64,000 bases of DNA from an uncultured Cellulophaga sp. (GTDB lineage Bacteria; Bacteroidota; Bacteroidia; Flavobacteriales; Flavobacteriaceae): assembly GCA_947492955.1 (NCBI GenBank), contig CANLOV010000002.1, forward strand, positions 461,323-525,322, read 5' to 3'. A program made the position numbers and the translations under genes. Shown in pieces: positions 16,563 to 26,913 of the stretch; position 1 is the first letter of the stretch; each line of letters starts with the position of its first letter. A model generated the notes under the pieces. It was given only the letters and a program-made list of their open reading frames with translations. It ran no database searches and was not told the DNA's origin.

Positions 16563-17495
16563 TTAAATACCCCGAATTACCAATAATATCAGAGGTATTA
16601 ATACTGTTATTATTAATAAAGCCTCTTTAAGTTTTGGTTTATTAATTATCTCTATATAATTTGTTATAAAAATAGTAGCAGGAAAAAAAGTGATTAGTAT
16701 TGGAAATACACTTTCTGTTGTTTTTAAAACTGTTACCAATAGCCCTATAACAAAAGATGTTATTATAAGCCTAATTGTAATTAATTTACCAAAACCAGAT
16801 TTATTAAATCGTATAAAAGTAATTATACATAAAACAATATTAATTAATATATATGTGATGTTCCTGTAACCTTGTTTCCAAGAAAAGAAGTACTCCATAT
16901 TAAACGAATTATTAAATACATAATGATTCCTAAAAAAAGACACCTTATCTACCAACATTAATATAGAAAAGCTAATTACAAACACTGTAAATATGGCAAC
17001 AAGAGGAACCAACCAATTTCTAAAATTTTCTGGTTCGTACATATATATTGCTATAAACACAAGAATTAAATATAGCAATGCCCAATCGTAAAAAAGGCTT
17101 GCTATTGTTATCCATAGTGTAGCATCGAATATTTTAAACTTATTATTTTTTAACGATTTTAAGCTTATTAATTTCCGATGAGATAAAAGAAGGAAAAAGC
17201 TACATAAAATAACATTATTATCTACCAATACTTCATTAAACAATGTAATTAAAAGCACATAAAACAATATAGCAAAGGCATTTGTTTCTGTTATTTTGTT
17301 CTTTTTTACAATGAAATTAACAGCAAAAACACTAAATAACAATACACATAATATAAGTCCTTGTATTAATAATTCTTGTGGTGCATAGCTTCTTTCAAAA
17401 AAGAAAAAATGCGTAACCCCATAGAGTAAAAACAAAAAAGTTAATACAATTATATAGTTTATAGGTTTAGTTTTCCTAAAAATGCTTGATATCAT
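16563..17495 (-). CDS. DUF6427 family membrane protein
   Basis: A 310-residue integral membrane protein with about nine to ten hydrophobic helices and a short basic N-terminus (MISSIFRKTKPINYIIV), typical of the DUF6427 family of Flavobacteriaceae. It has polar cytoplasmic loops (NYIEIINKPKL) and no recognised motif. It is divergent from the DUF6341 gene with 42 bp between the two starts, and about 50 bp upstream of DUF4254, so it may be the first gene of the DUF6427-DUF4254-GT9 unit. Function unknown. Confidence 0.8.
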   Translation of the reverse strand: MISSIFRKTKPINYIIVLTFLFLLYGVTHFFFFERSYAPQELLIQGLILCVLLFSVFAVNFIVKKNKITETNAFAILFYVLLITLFNEVLVDNNVILCSFFLLLSHRKLISLKSLKNNKFKIFDATLWITIASLFYDWALLYLILVFIAIYMYEPENFRNWLVPLVAIFTVFVISFSILMLVDKVSFFRNHYVFNNSFNMEYFFSWKQGYRNITYILINIVLCIITFIRFNKSGFGKLITIRLIITSFVIGLLVTVLKTTESVFPILITFFPATIFITNYIEIINKPKLKEALLIITVLIPLILLVIRGI

Positions 17496-17507
17496 CTTCG
17501 AATTTTA

Positions 17508-17515
17508 TATTTTTG
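17508..17515 (+). promoter_or_regulatory. Bacteroidota -7 box for the DUF6341 gene
   Basis: TATTTTTG fits TAnnTTTG and stands 22 bases before the ATG. The intergenic space between the two divergent genes is only 42 bp, so promoters in both directions must overlap. Confidence 0.5.
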
Positions 17516-17537
17516 CATTTTGTAAATATAAGATAAG

Positions 17538-17768
17538 ATGAAATCATTTTTTGAAGGTATACAGGATTTATTTGTAAATGTTCTTTTTGCTCCTCTTGAT
17601 GGACTTAGAGAATTAGAATTAAGTAATTGGTTTGCTGCAAATACATTAAACTGGCTTTTTATGATAATTGGCGCTGTGGCAATGGTATATTGGATGCTAC
17701 AATTAAAAGGGTTTAGTGATAGAGGAGAAGAGAAGAAAGATGCTACGGCACATTCTTACATAGGCTAA
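17538..17768 (+). CDS. DUF6341 family small membrane protein
   Basis: A 76-residue protein with one clear membrane helix (NWLFMIIGAVAMVYWMLQL, about residues 38-56), an amphipathic N-terminal segment (FFEGIQDLFVNVLFAPLDGLREL) and a charged C-terminal tail. It matches the conserved DUF6341 family of Flavobacteriaceae, always near DUF6427. Single-gene transcript: its own -7 box upstream and a 40-bp terminator palindrome downstream. Function unknown. Confidence 0.8.
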   Translation: MKSFFEGIQDLFVNVLFAPLDGLRELELSNWFAANTLNWLFMIIGAVAMVYWMLQLKGFSDRGEEKKDATAHSYIG

Positions 17769-17810
17769 ATACACTTATTACTATTTAACGCATAGAATAG
17801 TAAAAACATA

Positions 17811-17850
17811 AAAAAGTCTGGTTTTAGAAATTTCTAAAACCAGACTTTTT
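17811..17850. terminator. Bidirectional terminator, perfect 40-bp palindrome
   Basis: Arms AAAAAGTCTGGTTTTAGAAA and its exact reverse complement meet without a loop; each end carries a T run on the appropriate strand. It lies between the convergent DUF6341 and purD genes and serves both. Confidence 0.95.
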
Positions 17851-17869
17851 ATTTACTTATAATCCTATA

Positions 17870-19144
17870 TTACAAATCGAATCCTAAATCTTTTCTGTAA
17901 TATACTCCTTCAAAAGCTATATTATCTAGATTTTTATAGGATGTTTTTAATGCTTCTTTAAAATTTGTTCCAAAAGAAGTAACAGCAAGTACTCTACCTC
18001 CATTGGTAACTACTTTACCATCTTTTAATGTTGTTCCTGCCTGAAAAACAATAGACTCATTAGAAACATTTTCTATACCTGTAATTTCTTTCCCTTTTTC
18101 ATATGCTTCTGGGTATCCGCCAGAAACCGTCATTACCGTAGTTGCTGTTCTATCATCTAACTGCAAATCTATCTCATTTAGCTTTTGTGCTGCTACAGCT
18201 TCAAAAACCTCTACCAAATCATTCTTTACCCTTGGTAAAACCACTTCTGTCTCTGGGTCTCCCATACGAACATTATACTCAATTACTAAAGGTTCATTAG
18301 CAACTTTTATTAAGCCAATAAATATAAATCCTTTATAAGGCAAGTTATCCTTTTTAAGCCCTTCTACGGTAGGTTTTACTACTCGGTCATGTATCTTAGT
18401 CATAAATACATCATCAGCAAAAGGAACTGGGGAAATAGCTCCCATACCGCCTGTATTTAATCCTGTGTCTCCTTCTCCAATACGTTTATAATCTTTTGCC
18501 GTTGGTAAAACTTTATAGTTTTCGCCATCAGTAAGTACAAAAACACTTAACTCTATTCCGTCTAAAAACTCCTCAATAACAACTGTAGTACTTGCATTCC
18601 CAAATTTAGCACCCACCAACATTTCTTTAAGCTCGTCTTTTGCTTCTTGTAAATCTTGCAAAATTAAAACTCCTTTTCCTGCGGCTAATCCGTCTGCTTT
18701 TAATACATAAGGTGCTTTTAAACTTTCTAAAAATGCATATCCTTCTTCTAAGTTATCCTTAGTAAAACTTTCATAAGCTGCTGTTGGAATATTATGACGC
18801 ATCATAAATTGCTTAGCAAAATCTTTACTGCCTTCTAATTCTGCTGCTGCTTTCTCTGGTCCTATTACAGGAATGTGTTTAATAGCGGCATCATTTAAAA
18901 AAAAATCATGAACTCCATTTACCAAAGGATCTTCTGGCCCTACAACTACCATGTTAATAGCTTCTGATAACACCAACTCTTTAATTGCTTCAAAATCATT
19001 AACACCAATTGGTATATTTTTAGCAATTTCAGCAGTTCCAGCATTTCCTGGCGCTACAAACAAGTTATTTAATTTTGGACTCTGTTTTAGTTTCCAAGCA
19101 AAAGTGTGTTCACGACCTCCCGCTCCTAGAATAAGGATATTCAT
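17870..19144 (-). CDS. purD: Phosphoribosylamine--glycine ligase
   Basis: A 424-residue ATP-grasp enzyme (PurD/GARS), which joins phosphoribosylamine and glycine in purine synthesis. Seen are the N-terminal ILGAGGREHTFAWKLKQSP, VVGPEDPLVNGV (about 68-79), the ATP-grasp lysine region YVLKADGLAAGKGV (about 145-158), and EYNVRMGDPETEVVLP (metal site, near residue 290). Length equals the family norm. Monocistronic by context, with its own promoter candidate and the shared terminator downstream. Confidence 0.97.
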   Translation of the reverse strand: MNILILGAGGREHTFAWKLKQSPKLNNLFVAPGNAGTAEIAKNIPIGVNDFEAIKELVLSEAINMVVVGPEDPLVNGVHDFFLNDAAIKHIPVIGPEKAAAELEGSKDFAKQFMMRHNIPTAAYESFTKDNLEEGYAFLESLKAPYVLKADGLAAGKGVLILQDLQEAKDELKEMLVGAKFGNASTTVVIEEFLDGIELSVFVLTDGENYKVLPTAKDYKRIGEGDTGLNTGGMGAISPVPFADDVFMTKIHDRVVKPTVEGLKKDNLPYKGFIFIGLIKVANEPLVIEYNVRMGDPETEVVLPRVKNDLVEVFEAVAAQKLNEIDLQLDDRTATTVMTVSGGYPEAYEKGKEITGIENVSNESIVFQAGTTLKDGKVVTNGGRVLAVTSFGTNFKEALKTSYKNLDNIAFEGVYYRKDLGFDL

Positions 19145-19160
19145 CTTAAAAAAATTTTTG

Positions 19161-19168
19161 CAAAAATA
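19161..19168 (-). promoter_or_regulatory. Bacteroidota -7 box for purD
   Basis: On the minus strand TATTTTTG, matching TAnnTTTG, 16 bases before the purD ATG. No clear -33 TTG was seen. Confidence 0.45.
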
Positions 19169-19222
19169 CGGTTTGATTTTTAATTCACTAGCTTTTAGCT
19201 AATTCTTATTAAAAAACGAACA

Positions 19223-20200
19223 TTACCTATTAGAAAAATTGCGATGCTCTTTTTTTTGCAGTTCTTCTGGAGATAGTGATTTAAAATACTCATAAACAAT
19301 TTTGAGTCCTTCCGCTCTATCTACCTTAGGCTCCCAACCTAATATTTCTTTAGCCCTAGTAATATCTGGCTGACGTTGCATAGGATCGTCTTGTGGTAAA
19401 GGCTTATAAATTATTTTTTGGTCGGTTCCTGTTAATTTAATAATCTCTTCTGCAAACTCCTTTATGGTTGTCTCGTGAGGGTTACCAATATTAATAGGCT
19501 CTGCATAATCACTTAATAGCAACCTATAAATTCCTTCTACCTGATCATCTACATAACAAAAAGAACGAGTTTGAGAACCATCTCCAAACACCGTTAAATC
19601 TTCTCCTCGTAATGCTTGTCCAATAAAAGCAGGTACTACCCTACCATCGTTTAATCGCATTCTAGAGCCATAGGTATTAAAAATACGCACAATTCGCGTT
19701 TCTAAACCATGTATTCTGTGATAAGCCATTGTAATAGATTCTTGAAAACGCTTAGCTTCATCATACACTCCTCTTGGACCTATGGTATTTACATTGCCAT
19801 AGTAATCTTCATTCTGTGGGTGTACTAATGGATCTCCATAAATCTCAGACGTTGATGCTATTAATATTCTAGCCTTTTTTTCTTTTGCTAAGCCTAACAA
19901 ATTATGAGTACCTAAAGCGCCTACTTTTAATGTCTTAATTGGAATTTTCAAATAATCTATAGGACTTGCTGGTGATGCAAAATGTAGTATATAATCTAAC
20001 TTACCAGGAACATGTATAAACTTAGTTACATCATGGTGCTGAAACTCAAATTGCTCTAACGAAAATAAATGTTCTATATTCTTAAGGTCACCAGTAATTA
20101 AATTGTCCATGGCAATTACATAATAACCTTCCTTAATAAAACGATCACATAAATGTGACCCTAAAAATCCTGCAGCTCCTGTTATTAATACCTTTTTCAT
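19223..20200 (-). CDS. UDP-glucuronate decarboxylase-like SDR epimerase (UDP-xylose synthase)
   Basis: A 325-residue extended short-chain dehydrogenase from the chosen start [11 protein letters not shown]; a longer frame begins 39 bp upstream but would overlap the previous gene. NAD site [11 protein letters not shown]; catalytic YDEAK (Tyr-xxx-Lys); substrate segments [19 protein letters not shown] and [14 protein letters not shown]. These are the marks of the UXS family, which converts UDP-glucuronate to UDP-xylose through a 4-keto intermediate. It closes the polysaccharide locus, 7 bp after the WcaJ-type transferase. UDP-glucose dehydrogenase, needed for the substrate, is not in the window. 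Confidence 0.85.
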   Translation of the reverse strand: MKKVLITGAAGFLGSHLCDRFIKEGYYVIAMDNLITGDLKNIEHLFSLEQFEFQHHDVTKFIHVPGKLDYILHFASPASPIDYLKIPIKTLKVGALGTHNLLGLAKEKKARILIASTSEIYGDPLVHPQNEDYYGNVNTIGPRGVYDEAKRFQESITMAYHRIHGLETRIVRIFNTYGSRMRLNDGRVVPAFIGQALRGEDLTVFGDGSQTRSFCYVDDQVEGIYRLLLSDYAEPINIGNPHETTIKEFAEEIIKLTGTDQKIIYKPLPQDDPMQRQPDITRAKEILGWEPKVDRAEGLKIVYEYFKSLSPEELQKKEHRNFSNR

Positions 20201-20207
20201 GTGACTT

Positions 20208-21560
20208 TTAGTATGCTTTTTCTTCCCCAGAGATAGCATTAATAATTGTTTGAAATATAATTTTAATATCTAAAAATAAAGACCAGTTTTCTACATAAAA
20301 AATATCAAACTTTACCCTATTTAGAATATCACCATCTTTTTCAATCTCACCTCTATATCCTCTAACTTGTGCCAATCCTGTTATACCTGGTTTTACAAAA
20401 TGTCTAAGCATATATTTATCTACCTTATTAGCATACTCATCGGTATGTTTTACCATATGCGGTCTTGGCCCTACTACCGACATATTCCCAAACAAAACAT
20501 TATAAAACTGTGGTAATTCATCTATACTAGTTCGTCTTATAAATTTACCTACTTTAGTAATGCGCATATCATTTTTACTTGCCATAGCACTATCCGCATC
20601 ATCATTTGGAGCCATAGATCTAAACTTATAACAATAAAACTCTTCATTATCAATTCCATTTCTCTTTTGCCTAAAAAATACAGTGCCTTTGGATTCTATA
20701 GAAATTATAATCGCTAATAAAGGAGTTAACCATGATAATAACCCTAAAATAACTAAAAGCGCAAAAATGATATCAAAAGCTCTTTTTAAAACTGCATTAA
20801 AAGTGCCATGCAAAGGAATATCTCTTAATGATAGTACTGGGATATAATCGTAATACTCAAATTTTAGTTTTTTAGAAAAAATATTTTTATTGTCCGGGAT
20901 AAACTTAAGTGTCTTTAAATTATTATCTGCAAAATTTATAAACTGATTTATTTCATTATTTTTTAATTCTGATACGGAGCAATATATTTCATCTATATTC
21001 TTATCTATAATACTAGAAAAACAATCCTGAATATTAAAAAATGCTTCTTTAGGAGTAAACTGTTCTATAAATTGATATCCGTACTCCGTTCTCTCTTTAA
21101 AAACATTAATTAATTGCTCTGTTTTTTTATTTTTACCAACAACAACAACATTTCGTATATTTCCTTTTACACTTCCTCTGTACTTCATTAAAAGCACATA
21201 ATTTAAAAACTTAATAGCAAAAACAGCTATAAAAGTAAATACAAAATATTCTGCCAATGCTAACCTACTCATATTAGGTTGTTTAAAAAAACCTATATAA
21301 GCATACAGAATTAAAAAAAAGAAAACAAATTGAGTAAATAATAATTTTAGAATATGGACAACTTTGGTATATCTATATACTTTATAAAATTCATTTTTTA
21401 TAGATAATACTATCCATGCAATTGATATATAACTATGAAAAAGTATCGGGTTTTGAAAATTTATGGGCAAATAATATGCAAATAAATTTACCACCAACAA
21501 ATCTATTCCATAAAAAATGGGGCTTAATAATCCTGAATATCGATGTTGGTTAAAAGGCAT
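20208..21560 (-). CDS. Undecaprenyl-phosphate hexose-1-phosphate transferase (WcaJ-type)
   Basis: A 450-residue polyprenyl glycosylphosphotransferase. Four to five membrane helices in the first 130 residues, a CoA-binding-like middle ([16 protein letters not shown]), then a further helix and the bacterial sugar transferase domain from about residue 255: [79 protein letters not shown]. This enzyme starts the repeat unit by placing a sugar phosphate on undecaprenyl phosphate. The preferred sugar (glucose, galactose, or a bacillosamine-type) cannot be told from sequence. It stands near the end of the locus, after GT26. Confidence 0.92.
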   Translation of the reverse strand: MPFNQHRYSGLLSPIFYGIDLLVVNLFAYYLPINFQNPILFHSYISIAWIVLSIKNEFYKVYRYTKVVHILKLLFTQFVFFFLILYAYIGFFKQPNMSRLALAEYFVFTFIAVFAIKFLNYVLLMKYRGSVKGNIRNVVVVGKNKKTEQLINVFKERTEYGYQFIEQFTPKEAFFNIQDCFSSIIDKNIDEIYCSVSELKNNEINQFINFADNNLKTLKFIPDNKNIFSKKLKFEYYDYIPVLSLRDIPLHGTFNAVLKRAFDIIFALLVILGLLSWLTPLLAIIISIESKGTVFFRQKRNGIDNEEFYCYKFRSMAPNDDADSAMASKNDMRITKVGKFIRRTSIDELPQFYNVLFGNMSVVGPRPHMVKHTDEYANKVDKYMLRHFVKPGITGLAQVRGYRGEIEKDGDILNRVKFDIFYVENWSLFLDIKIIFQTIINAISGEEKAY

Positions 21561-21565
21561 TTAGC

Positions 21566-22327
21566 TTATTGCAAATATTTCAAAGATATTAACTTTTTAA
21601 ACCTTTCTTTTAAAACTAATTTAATAAATTTATAATTACCTACTAAATAACGTTTCCACATACGTTTTGGTTCTTGAATAAACCTATAAAACCATTCTAG
21701 TCCATATTTTTGCATCCATAAAGAGGCTCGCTTAACCTTACCTGCAACTACATCAAAACTCCCACCAACTCCCATGACAAAATTAACATTTTTTAATAGG
21801 TTTTTATTTTCGTACAAGAAATTTTCTTTTGTTGGAGAACTTATAGCAACAAAAAGCATATTTGCACCGCTGCTTGCTATCTCTTTAGCTATCTTTTGTT
21901 CATCTTCTTTTTTAAAATAACCATTACGGTAGCCTGCAATTATTTCTGAAGAATATTTGTTGCTATATATATCTACAACTTCCTTAACCACTTCTTCTTT
22001 TGCCCCAAAGAAAAATACCTTATATTTTTTTACATAAGCTAACTCTACAAGGTTAATCATTAAATCTATACCTGCTACACGCTCTTTTAATGGTTTCCCT
22101 AATATTTTAGAGGCCCAAACAACAGCTTGACCATCTGCATTAATTAAATCACTTTCATTAACACTCTGTCTTAACTGTAAATCTGTTTGAATACTTACTA
22201 TTTTACCAGCATTAACGACAACATGGTGTAACTGTTCATCTTTAGAAATAGTATTATCTATAGTAGCTAAAGTTTCTTGCATTGTTAAGTTATGTATGCA
22301 AGTATTAAGTATTTGGATTTTATCCAT
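21566..22327 (-). CDS. WecG/TagA/CpsF family (GT26) glycosyltransferase
   Basis: A 253-residue GT26 protein. Family marks: VNADGQAVVWASKILG (here ADGQAVVW), RVAGIDLMINL, KVFFFGAKEEVV, YRNGYFKKEDEQKI, FVAISSPTKENFL, FVMGVGGSFDVVAGKVKRAS and WMQKYGLEWFYRFIQEPKRMWKRY. In the enterobacterial common antigen pathway WecG of this family transfers ManNAcA from UDP-ManNAcA; wecB and wecC in this locus could supply that donor. The C-terminal basic amphipathic helix fits membrane binding. Immediately precedes the WcaJ-type gene. Confidence 0.9.
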   Translation of the reverse strand: MDKIQILNTCIHNLTMQETLATIDNTISKDEQLHHVVVNAGKIVSIQTDLQLRQSVNESDLINADGQAVVWASKILGKPLKERVAGIDLMINLVELAYVKKYKVFFFGAKEEVVKEVVDIYSNKYSSEIIAGYRNGYFKKEDEQKIAKEIASSGANMLFVAISSPTKENFLYENKNLLKNVNFVMGVGGSFDVVAGKVKRASLWMQKYGLEWFYRFIQEPKRMWKRYLVGNYKFIKLVLKERFKKLISLKYLQ

Positions 22328-22332
22328 TTAAA

Positions 22333-23409
22333 TTAATTAAAACTATTTAAAAATTGTAATAATTCTTTGTTTACTTTTCTGCTTTCGTAGTTTGAAGCAG
22401 TATCTATGGAATTTTGTGCCATTTTCATTCTATCAAAGTTAGGAAGCCTGTAAAAATGCATTATTTTATCAAAAAGATCCTTACTATCTTTCTTGTTAAA
22501 TAAATAACCATTATAATCATTCTTTATATACCCCATTGGCCCTCCAACTTTTCCTGCTATAACTGGCACTCCACATGCCATGGCCTCTAAACCAACTAAG
22601 CCTAAACTTTCGGTTTCTCTGTAAGTAGGAAATGTAAAAACATCAAATTTATTATAATAACTAGCTAATTTTTTTTGTTCAATATTAGTGAGCAGGGTAA
22701 TTTTTGTTTTCAATTTAGCCGCTATGCTTACTGCTTTAATTTTATCAGGACCATCTCCAATCATTATAACTTCTAAGTTGTCAATCAACTTCTGTTGCTC
22801 TATCATTTTAATTGCATCCAATAAAAGCATCCATCCTTTTTCCTCTATAAAATTAGAAATAAATCCTATAGTGAATCTTTTGCTTTGAATCTTTTTCAAC
22901 TGAAAAAATATTTTCTCATTTATTCCTCCAGAAGGATAAACAAAAACTTTAGAGTTAGGGACATTAAATTCATATGTCAGCTTTTTTTTATAATAATTTG
23001 AAGGTACTACTATATGAGATTTCTTTAACATAGGTAATAAAAAAAATGAAAGAAGTTTTTTAAATTTAGTTTTAAAAATTAAATCACTCCCATGGAAATT
23101 AAGTATAATTTTTTTATGTACTATTGTTAGTGGCAATAATATTGGTGCAACATGTAATGGAAAGTGAACATAAATTAAATCTTTTCTTTTTGCTTTAATA
23201 AACAAAAAGAAGATTTTAAGATAAAGAATAAAGTAGGCAAATATCTTTTCAGTATTACCATACTTTTTTGTCATCACAATTTTTTCAATCACAAAATCTT
23301 TTTGAATACCATCTTCAAAATTTTTAACAAATATGCCATACCTAATATTTTTTTTAGACGGATACATATTTGATATAAGAAATACTTTATTTATAGTTTT
23401 AGTAATCAT
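22333..23409 (-). CDS. Glycosyltransferase family 4
   Basis: A 358-residue GT-B glycosyltransferase. Group 1 features: LNFHGSDLIF (N-domain, about residues 108-117), FTIGFISNFIEEKGWMLLLDA (linker start of the C-domain), VIMIGDGPDKIKA, and the E-x7-E signature in FTFPTYRETESLGLVGLEAMACGVPVIAG. No membrane segment. It would act on the cytoplasmic face, adding one sugar to the undecaprenyl-linked repeat. The start overlaps the O-antigen ligase gene upstream by four bases. Donor and acceptor unknown. Confidence 0.88.
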   Translation of the reverse strand: MITKTINKVFLISNMYPSKKNIRYGIFVKNFEDGIQKDFVIEKIVMTKKYGNTEKIFAYFILYLKIFFLFIKAKRKDLIYVHFPLHVAPILLPLTIVHKKIILNFHGSDLIFKTKFKKLLSFFLLPMLKKSHIVVPSNYYKKKLTYEFNVPNSKVFVYPSGGINEKIFFQLKKIQSKRFTIGFISNFIEEKGWMLLLDAIKMIEQQKLIDNLEVIMIGDGPDKIKAVSIAAKLKTKITLLTNIEQKKLASYYNKFDVFTFPTYRETESLGLVGLEAMACGVPVIAGKVGGPMGYIKNDYNGYLFNKKDSKDLFDKIMHFYRLPNFDRMKMAQNSIDTASNYESRKVNKELLQFLNSFN

Positions 23410-24635
23410 TTTTTTATTCTTGGGTTGCCATATAAAATTAATAATGAGTAAAGAAATGAAAAAACAAAAACACCTTGACTACGTCTAAAAACACTCTCAC
23501 TTAAAGAAAATAGCAAAAAAATAATAAAAAAACTTAATGTTTCTTGCTTTAATCTTGTTTTATAAATGAATATAAAGAAAACAAATATATAAACAAATAA
23601 ACCTAAAATTCCATTAGACACTAAAAATTCTATATATTGATTATGCGCATTATAATTACTTTCAAAAGCTAAACTAAAATTTCCATTAATATATGCTCTT
23701 TCATATATTTTGTCAACACTATCCAAGCCAACTCCTAATAGCCATTTGTCTTCTTCATTAAAAACTTTAATTATTTCTTTCCACCGATAATAGCGCTCTA
23801 TTTTGATTTCTCCCTCAGAATTAAATATATTACTAAATTTAGAACCTAAATAATCAAATTTTAAAGAAAAAAAAACAATTAAGAATAAAACTGCTATCAT
23901 TAAAAACAATCCTTTTAGCCGCAATTTTCTTACACTATAAATAAGCAATATAACGAATAAAGTTATTACTCCAATTCGCGAACTTGTTTCAATTAAAAAA
24001 AGAAAAAAAGGAAATATTAAAACCCCTAATTTTAATCGATTTCTCCTTATATTTTTAAAATTATCATTAATTATTATAGCAGTCAGAAAAACAACAATTA
24101 ATATTGCGAAATAGCTAGGGTGAGTATCTAACGGAGAGACTAAATTCCAACTCGTATAAATCCATTCAAAAAAATATTTAGCCTGTTCTACAGGCGTATT
24201 ATTGGACATAATAGACATTAAAATTTGGAACCAACAAATAAGCATCCCAATAAATAGTCCAATTCCTAATGAGATGTAAATTCCTTTAATGTTAAATGTT
24301 TTTTTGTTATGAGAAAGCACAAAAAGAGGTATTATAAATAAAGGCAAGTTCTTTATAATTTTTTTAATAGCCATATTTGAGTATTCAGAAAAGAAAAACC
24401 CTAGAACGAATAGCACAAGAAGAGTAAGTAATACCAGTCTATTATTTTTTAAATTTATTCTCCAATCCTTGTTTTTATAGGAAAGAATTATAGACCCTAG
24501 AATAAAAAACCATAATATAATTGTATTAATTTTTAGAAATAAAGGTAAAGTCCCTACGAAAAAATATGTGCTTATTTCAAAAAATAAAATTTGCCAAGAC
24601 TTACTGTTCAAGTAATTTTTTATACCTTTTATCAT
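23406..24635 (-). CDS. O-antigen ligase-family membrane protein (Wzy_C/WaaL type)
   Basis: A 409-residue protein with about twelve hydrophobic helices and one large periplasmic loop near residues 270-335. The loop ends in the family motif ESNYNAHNQYIEFLVSNG (His-Asn-Gln-Tyr), and RIGVITLFVILLIYS is the following arginine-containing helix region. Members either ligate O-antigen to lipid A-core or polymerise repeat units. A second Wzy-like protein is encoded two genes upstream, so this one may be the ligase and that one the polymerase, or the reverse. Its first 35 bp overlap the preceding glycosyltransferase gene. Confidence 0.8.
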   Translation of the reverse strand: MIKGIKNYLNSKSWQILFFEISTYFFVGTLPLFLKINTIILWFFILGSIILSYKNKDWRINLKNNRLVLLTLLVLFVLGFFFSEYSNMAIKKIIKNLPLFIIPLFVLSHNKKTFNIKGIYISLGIGLFIGMLICWFQILMSIMSNNTPVEQAKYFFEWIYTSWNLVSPLDTHPSYFAILIVVFLTAIIINDNFKNIRRNRLKLGVLIFPFFLFLIETSSRIGVITLFVILLIYSVRKLRLKGLFLMIAVLFLIVFFSLKFDYLGSKFSNIFNSEGEIKIERYYRWKEIIKVFNEEDKWLLGVGLDSVDKIYERAYINGNFSLAFESNYNAHNQYIEFLVSNGILGLFVYIFVFFIFIYKTRLKQETLSFFIIFLLFSLSESVFRRSQGVFVFSFLYSLLILYGNPRIKK

Positions 24636-25605
24636 AAGTATTTTCTGTGGAAATTTGATGAAGCATTTCTAAATATTCTTTATATTTTTCTATTCCGATT
24701 GATTGTATTTTATTATGAATATTATCAGCATGGTTAATTGATAAAAAAAGATCATATTGTTTACCAAGTAGGTTTTCCAAAGGTAAGTGTCTCTCACTAA
24801 AAAACGGTAGTTGTAAACTAATAAAATCCAAAATTTTTATAGGAAAAGTCATATCATCATATTTATTTCTTGGTCTAGTGTGTAAAGCAAATACAATATT
24901 TTTTTGATGTATAAATTCAGGAATATCATTCCGGTGTAGGGTTGTTAAATGAATTGAAGTCTTAGAAAGTAGTGATTTAAGCCCACTATCGCCAGAAAGC
25001 ACAAAAAAATTATAGAAATTTGCATATTTTTTTGCAAAACGCATGAAAGTCTCAAATCCTGAGTTTTGATATTGGGTACTTCCTAAATACATAATCCCAA
25101 TTTTTTGTGAGAAATTAGGTAGAATTCTTTTTTTAGTGGCTATGAGTGTGCCTGGTGGTAAATCAGTATATTCTCGTTTAGGAAAAAAACGATTTTTTTG
25201 AAAATAAACCTTACCCATTTCTTTTGTAGGAAATACCATTGAGCTAGAGAGCATTGTTAAAAAAAAGTTACTCAATTTATTAAAAACTAATGTAATCTTA
25301 CCCCTTAATGAAACATACTCTCCTGGAAAGAGTTCAATATAAACATCCCTGATAAAAACAATAATTTTTTTAGAATACAATCGCAAAAAAAGCAAACTAA
25401 TAATATCTACAAAACTTATTCTATTTGTAGCAGATTCAACATAAACCAAATTTATTCTTCGGGGTTTTAAACTACAAGATAGCTTATTACCTTTTTCGAT
25501 AATTTCTCCACCATTTTTTTTAAAAACCGCTTTAAACAAAGATACTCTTGTTCTAGGCCCTCCAGAAACTTTTTTCAAATTGGGAACAACGTATAGGACG
25601 TTCAT
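24601..25605 (-). CDS. Glycosyltransferase (GT4-like)
   Basis: A 334-residue protein that has the fold signs of a GT-B glycosyltransferase: N-terminal MNVLYVVPNLKKVSGGPRTR, a Rossmann-like middle with KKIIVFIRDVYIELFPGEY, and a C-domain beginning KIGIMYLGSTQYQNSGFETF. The usual E-x7-E signature is only weakly present (RPRNKYDDMTFPIKILDFISLQLPFF), so the family is uncertain. It sits between the two polymerase/ligase genes, in the same operon. Donor and acceptor unknown. Confidence 0.7.
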   Translation of the reverse strand: MNVLYVVPNLKKVSGGPRTRVSLFKAVFKKNGGEIIEKGNKLSCSLKPRRINLVYVESATNRISFVDIISLLFLRLYSKKIIVFIRDVYIELFPGEYVSLRGKITLVFNKLSNFFLTMLSSSMVFPTKEMGKVYFQKNRFFPKREYTDLPPGTLIATKKRILPNFSQKIGIMYLGSTQYQNSGFETFMRFAKKYANFYNFFVLSGDSGLKSLLSKTSIHLTTLHRNDIPEFIHQKNIVFALHTRPRNKYDDMTFPIKILDFISLQLPFFSERHLPLENLLGKQYDLFLSINHADNIHNKIQSIGIEKYKEYLEMLHQISTENTYDKRYKKLLEQ

Positions 25606-25608
25606 AAA

Positions 25609-26736
25609 TTATATTCTTTTTAATTTATCTAAATTACTATCTCTATACATTATGAAAAACGGTATTAATAAATAGAAATAATAATTAAAATAATGAATCG
25701 ATAATATATTTGTTATAAAGATAATAGCGACAAAACCTATTTTAGCTTTTATTCCCTTTATTTTGAACATTAAGTATGTATGGGAAATAATAAAAATACT
25801 TAATAATGACCAACCTCCTCTATGATAAAGATAATAGAATCCATTATCTATTTCTTGAAAAACAAATGTTCTACTTAAACTAGTTGCAATTTTATTTTCT
25901 CTGTATATACTTGTTGAAGCCCCAAAACCTTCCCCAAATATTTGTTTAAACGTGTTAAAATTTTCATAATGTAAAGCTTTATTTAAATCTTCTGCTCTTG
26001 TTTGTAAAGAAGGATATTTCCAAGGTTTATAAATATATTCCATTTTTGCTGACACCAATTCTGGGACAAAAGGGGAGTTCAAGTACCACAAACCGCTTAG
26101 AAAGACAACAAAAAAACCTATAATATATATAGGCTTAAAAAGTTTTTTAAAGTTTACAGCAAGTAGAAGAAGTAAAATTGCTAAAATTGCTAAATTCATA
26201 AAATTTGTAGTTAAAGCAATATAAATTACCCCCATAACAGAAGCAAAAATCAATCTTCTGTCGAAGGTTTTTTTAAAAAGTATATAATAAAATAAAATAA
26301 ATATTATTGGTGTTATTGTAGGGCCATAGAGCCTTCCGCCTTGCCCCAATGTGCTTTCATTCCATATACTTGGAATAATGTTTAAAAATAGTAATATGTA
26401 AGTATAAAACGTAATGGTGTTTATGGTAAATAATAAGCCTAAAATATTAAATCTAAAGCCATAATTAATAAGCCAAAAGAAAAATAGAAACGAAAAAATT
26501 TGAAATTTAATATCTATAAACGGATTTTCATGAAAGTTAAATATCCCAATTAACAGATAAAAGACATAAACCAATATTGCTAATATATAGTATTGAGGTA
26601 ACTTAATTGTTGTTTTGTTTAAAACAAAAGTTAATATATATAACAATATAAAAAGCCCAAGTAGAAAAACATTGAATTCGTTGGTTCCTTGGAGAAGAAA
26701 GAGTAATATTAATAATATTTTAAATAATTTATTCAA
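25609..26736 (-). CDS. O-antigen polymerase-like membrane protein (Wzy)
   Basis: A 375-residue very hydrophobic protein with about ten to eleven membrane helices, a periplasmic loop around residues 225-290 (SPFVPELVSAKMEYIYK, then NTFKQIFGEGFGASTSIY) and no conserved motif visible across families, which is usual for Wzy. The glycine-rich FGEGFGAS in the large loop is like the LGxGxGS seen in oligosaccharide repeat polymerases. It directly precedes the glycosyltransferase (3 bp). Together with the Wzx-like flippase it indicates a Wzx/Wzy-type assembly route. Confidence 0.72.
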   Translation of the reverse strand: MNKLFKILLILLFLLQGTNEFNVFLLGLFILLYILTFVLNKTTIKLPQYYILAILVYVFYLLIGIFNFHENPFIDIKFQIFSFLFFFWLINYGFRFNILGLLFTINTITFYTYILLFLNIIPSIWNESTLGQGGRLYGPTITPIIFILFYYILFKKTFDRRLIFASVMGVIYIALTTNFMNLAILAILLLLLAVNFKKLFKPIYIIGFFVVFLSGLWYLNSPFVPELVSAKMEYIYKPWKYPSLQTRAEDLNKALHYENFNTFKQIFGEGFGASTSIYRENKIATSLSRTFVFQEIDNGFYYLYHRGGWSLLSIFIISHTYLMFKIKGIKAKIGFVAIIFITNILSIHYFNYYFYLLIPFFIMYRDSNLDKLKRI

Positions 26737-26913
26737 AAGGACTGTTTAAAAATGACAACTCTAATTAAGTAATAATAACCATCCATATCTTCTATTCGAA
26801 CCTAAAAGCATATACTACTAAATAATATAAAAAATATTAGAAAACCTAAAGAATTAACAGCATTTAAAACTTAGGGAGAAGATAAAAATAGTATATTCTA
26901 CAAACACTATTTT

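Noticed and set aside
17811..17850. 40-bp perfect palindrome considered as a regulatory operator
   Set aside because: It lies between convergent gene ends with T runs on both sides, so a bidirectional terminator is the simple reading.
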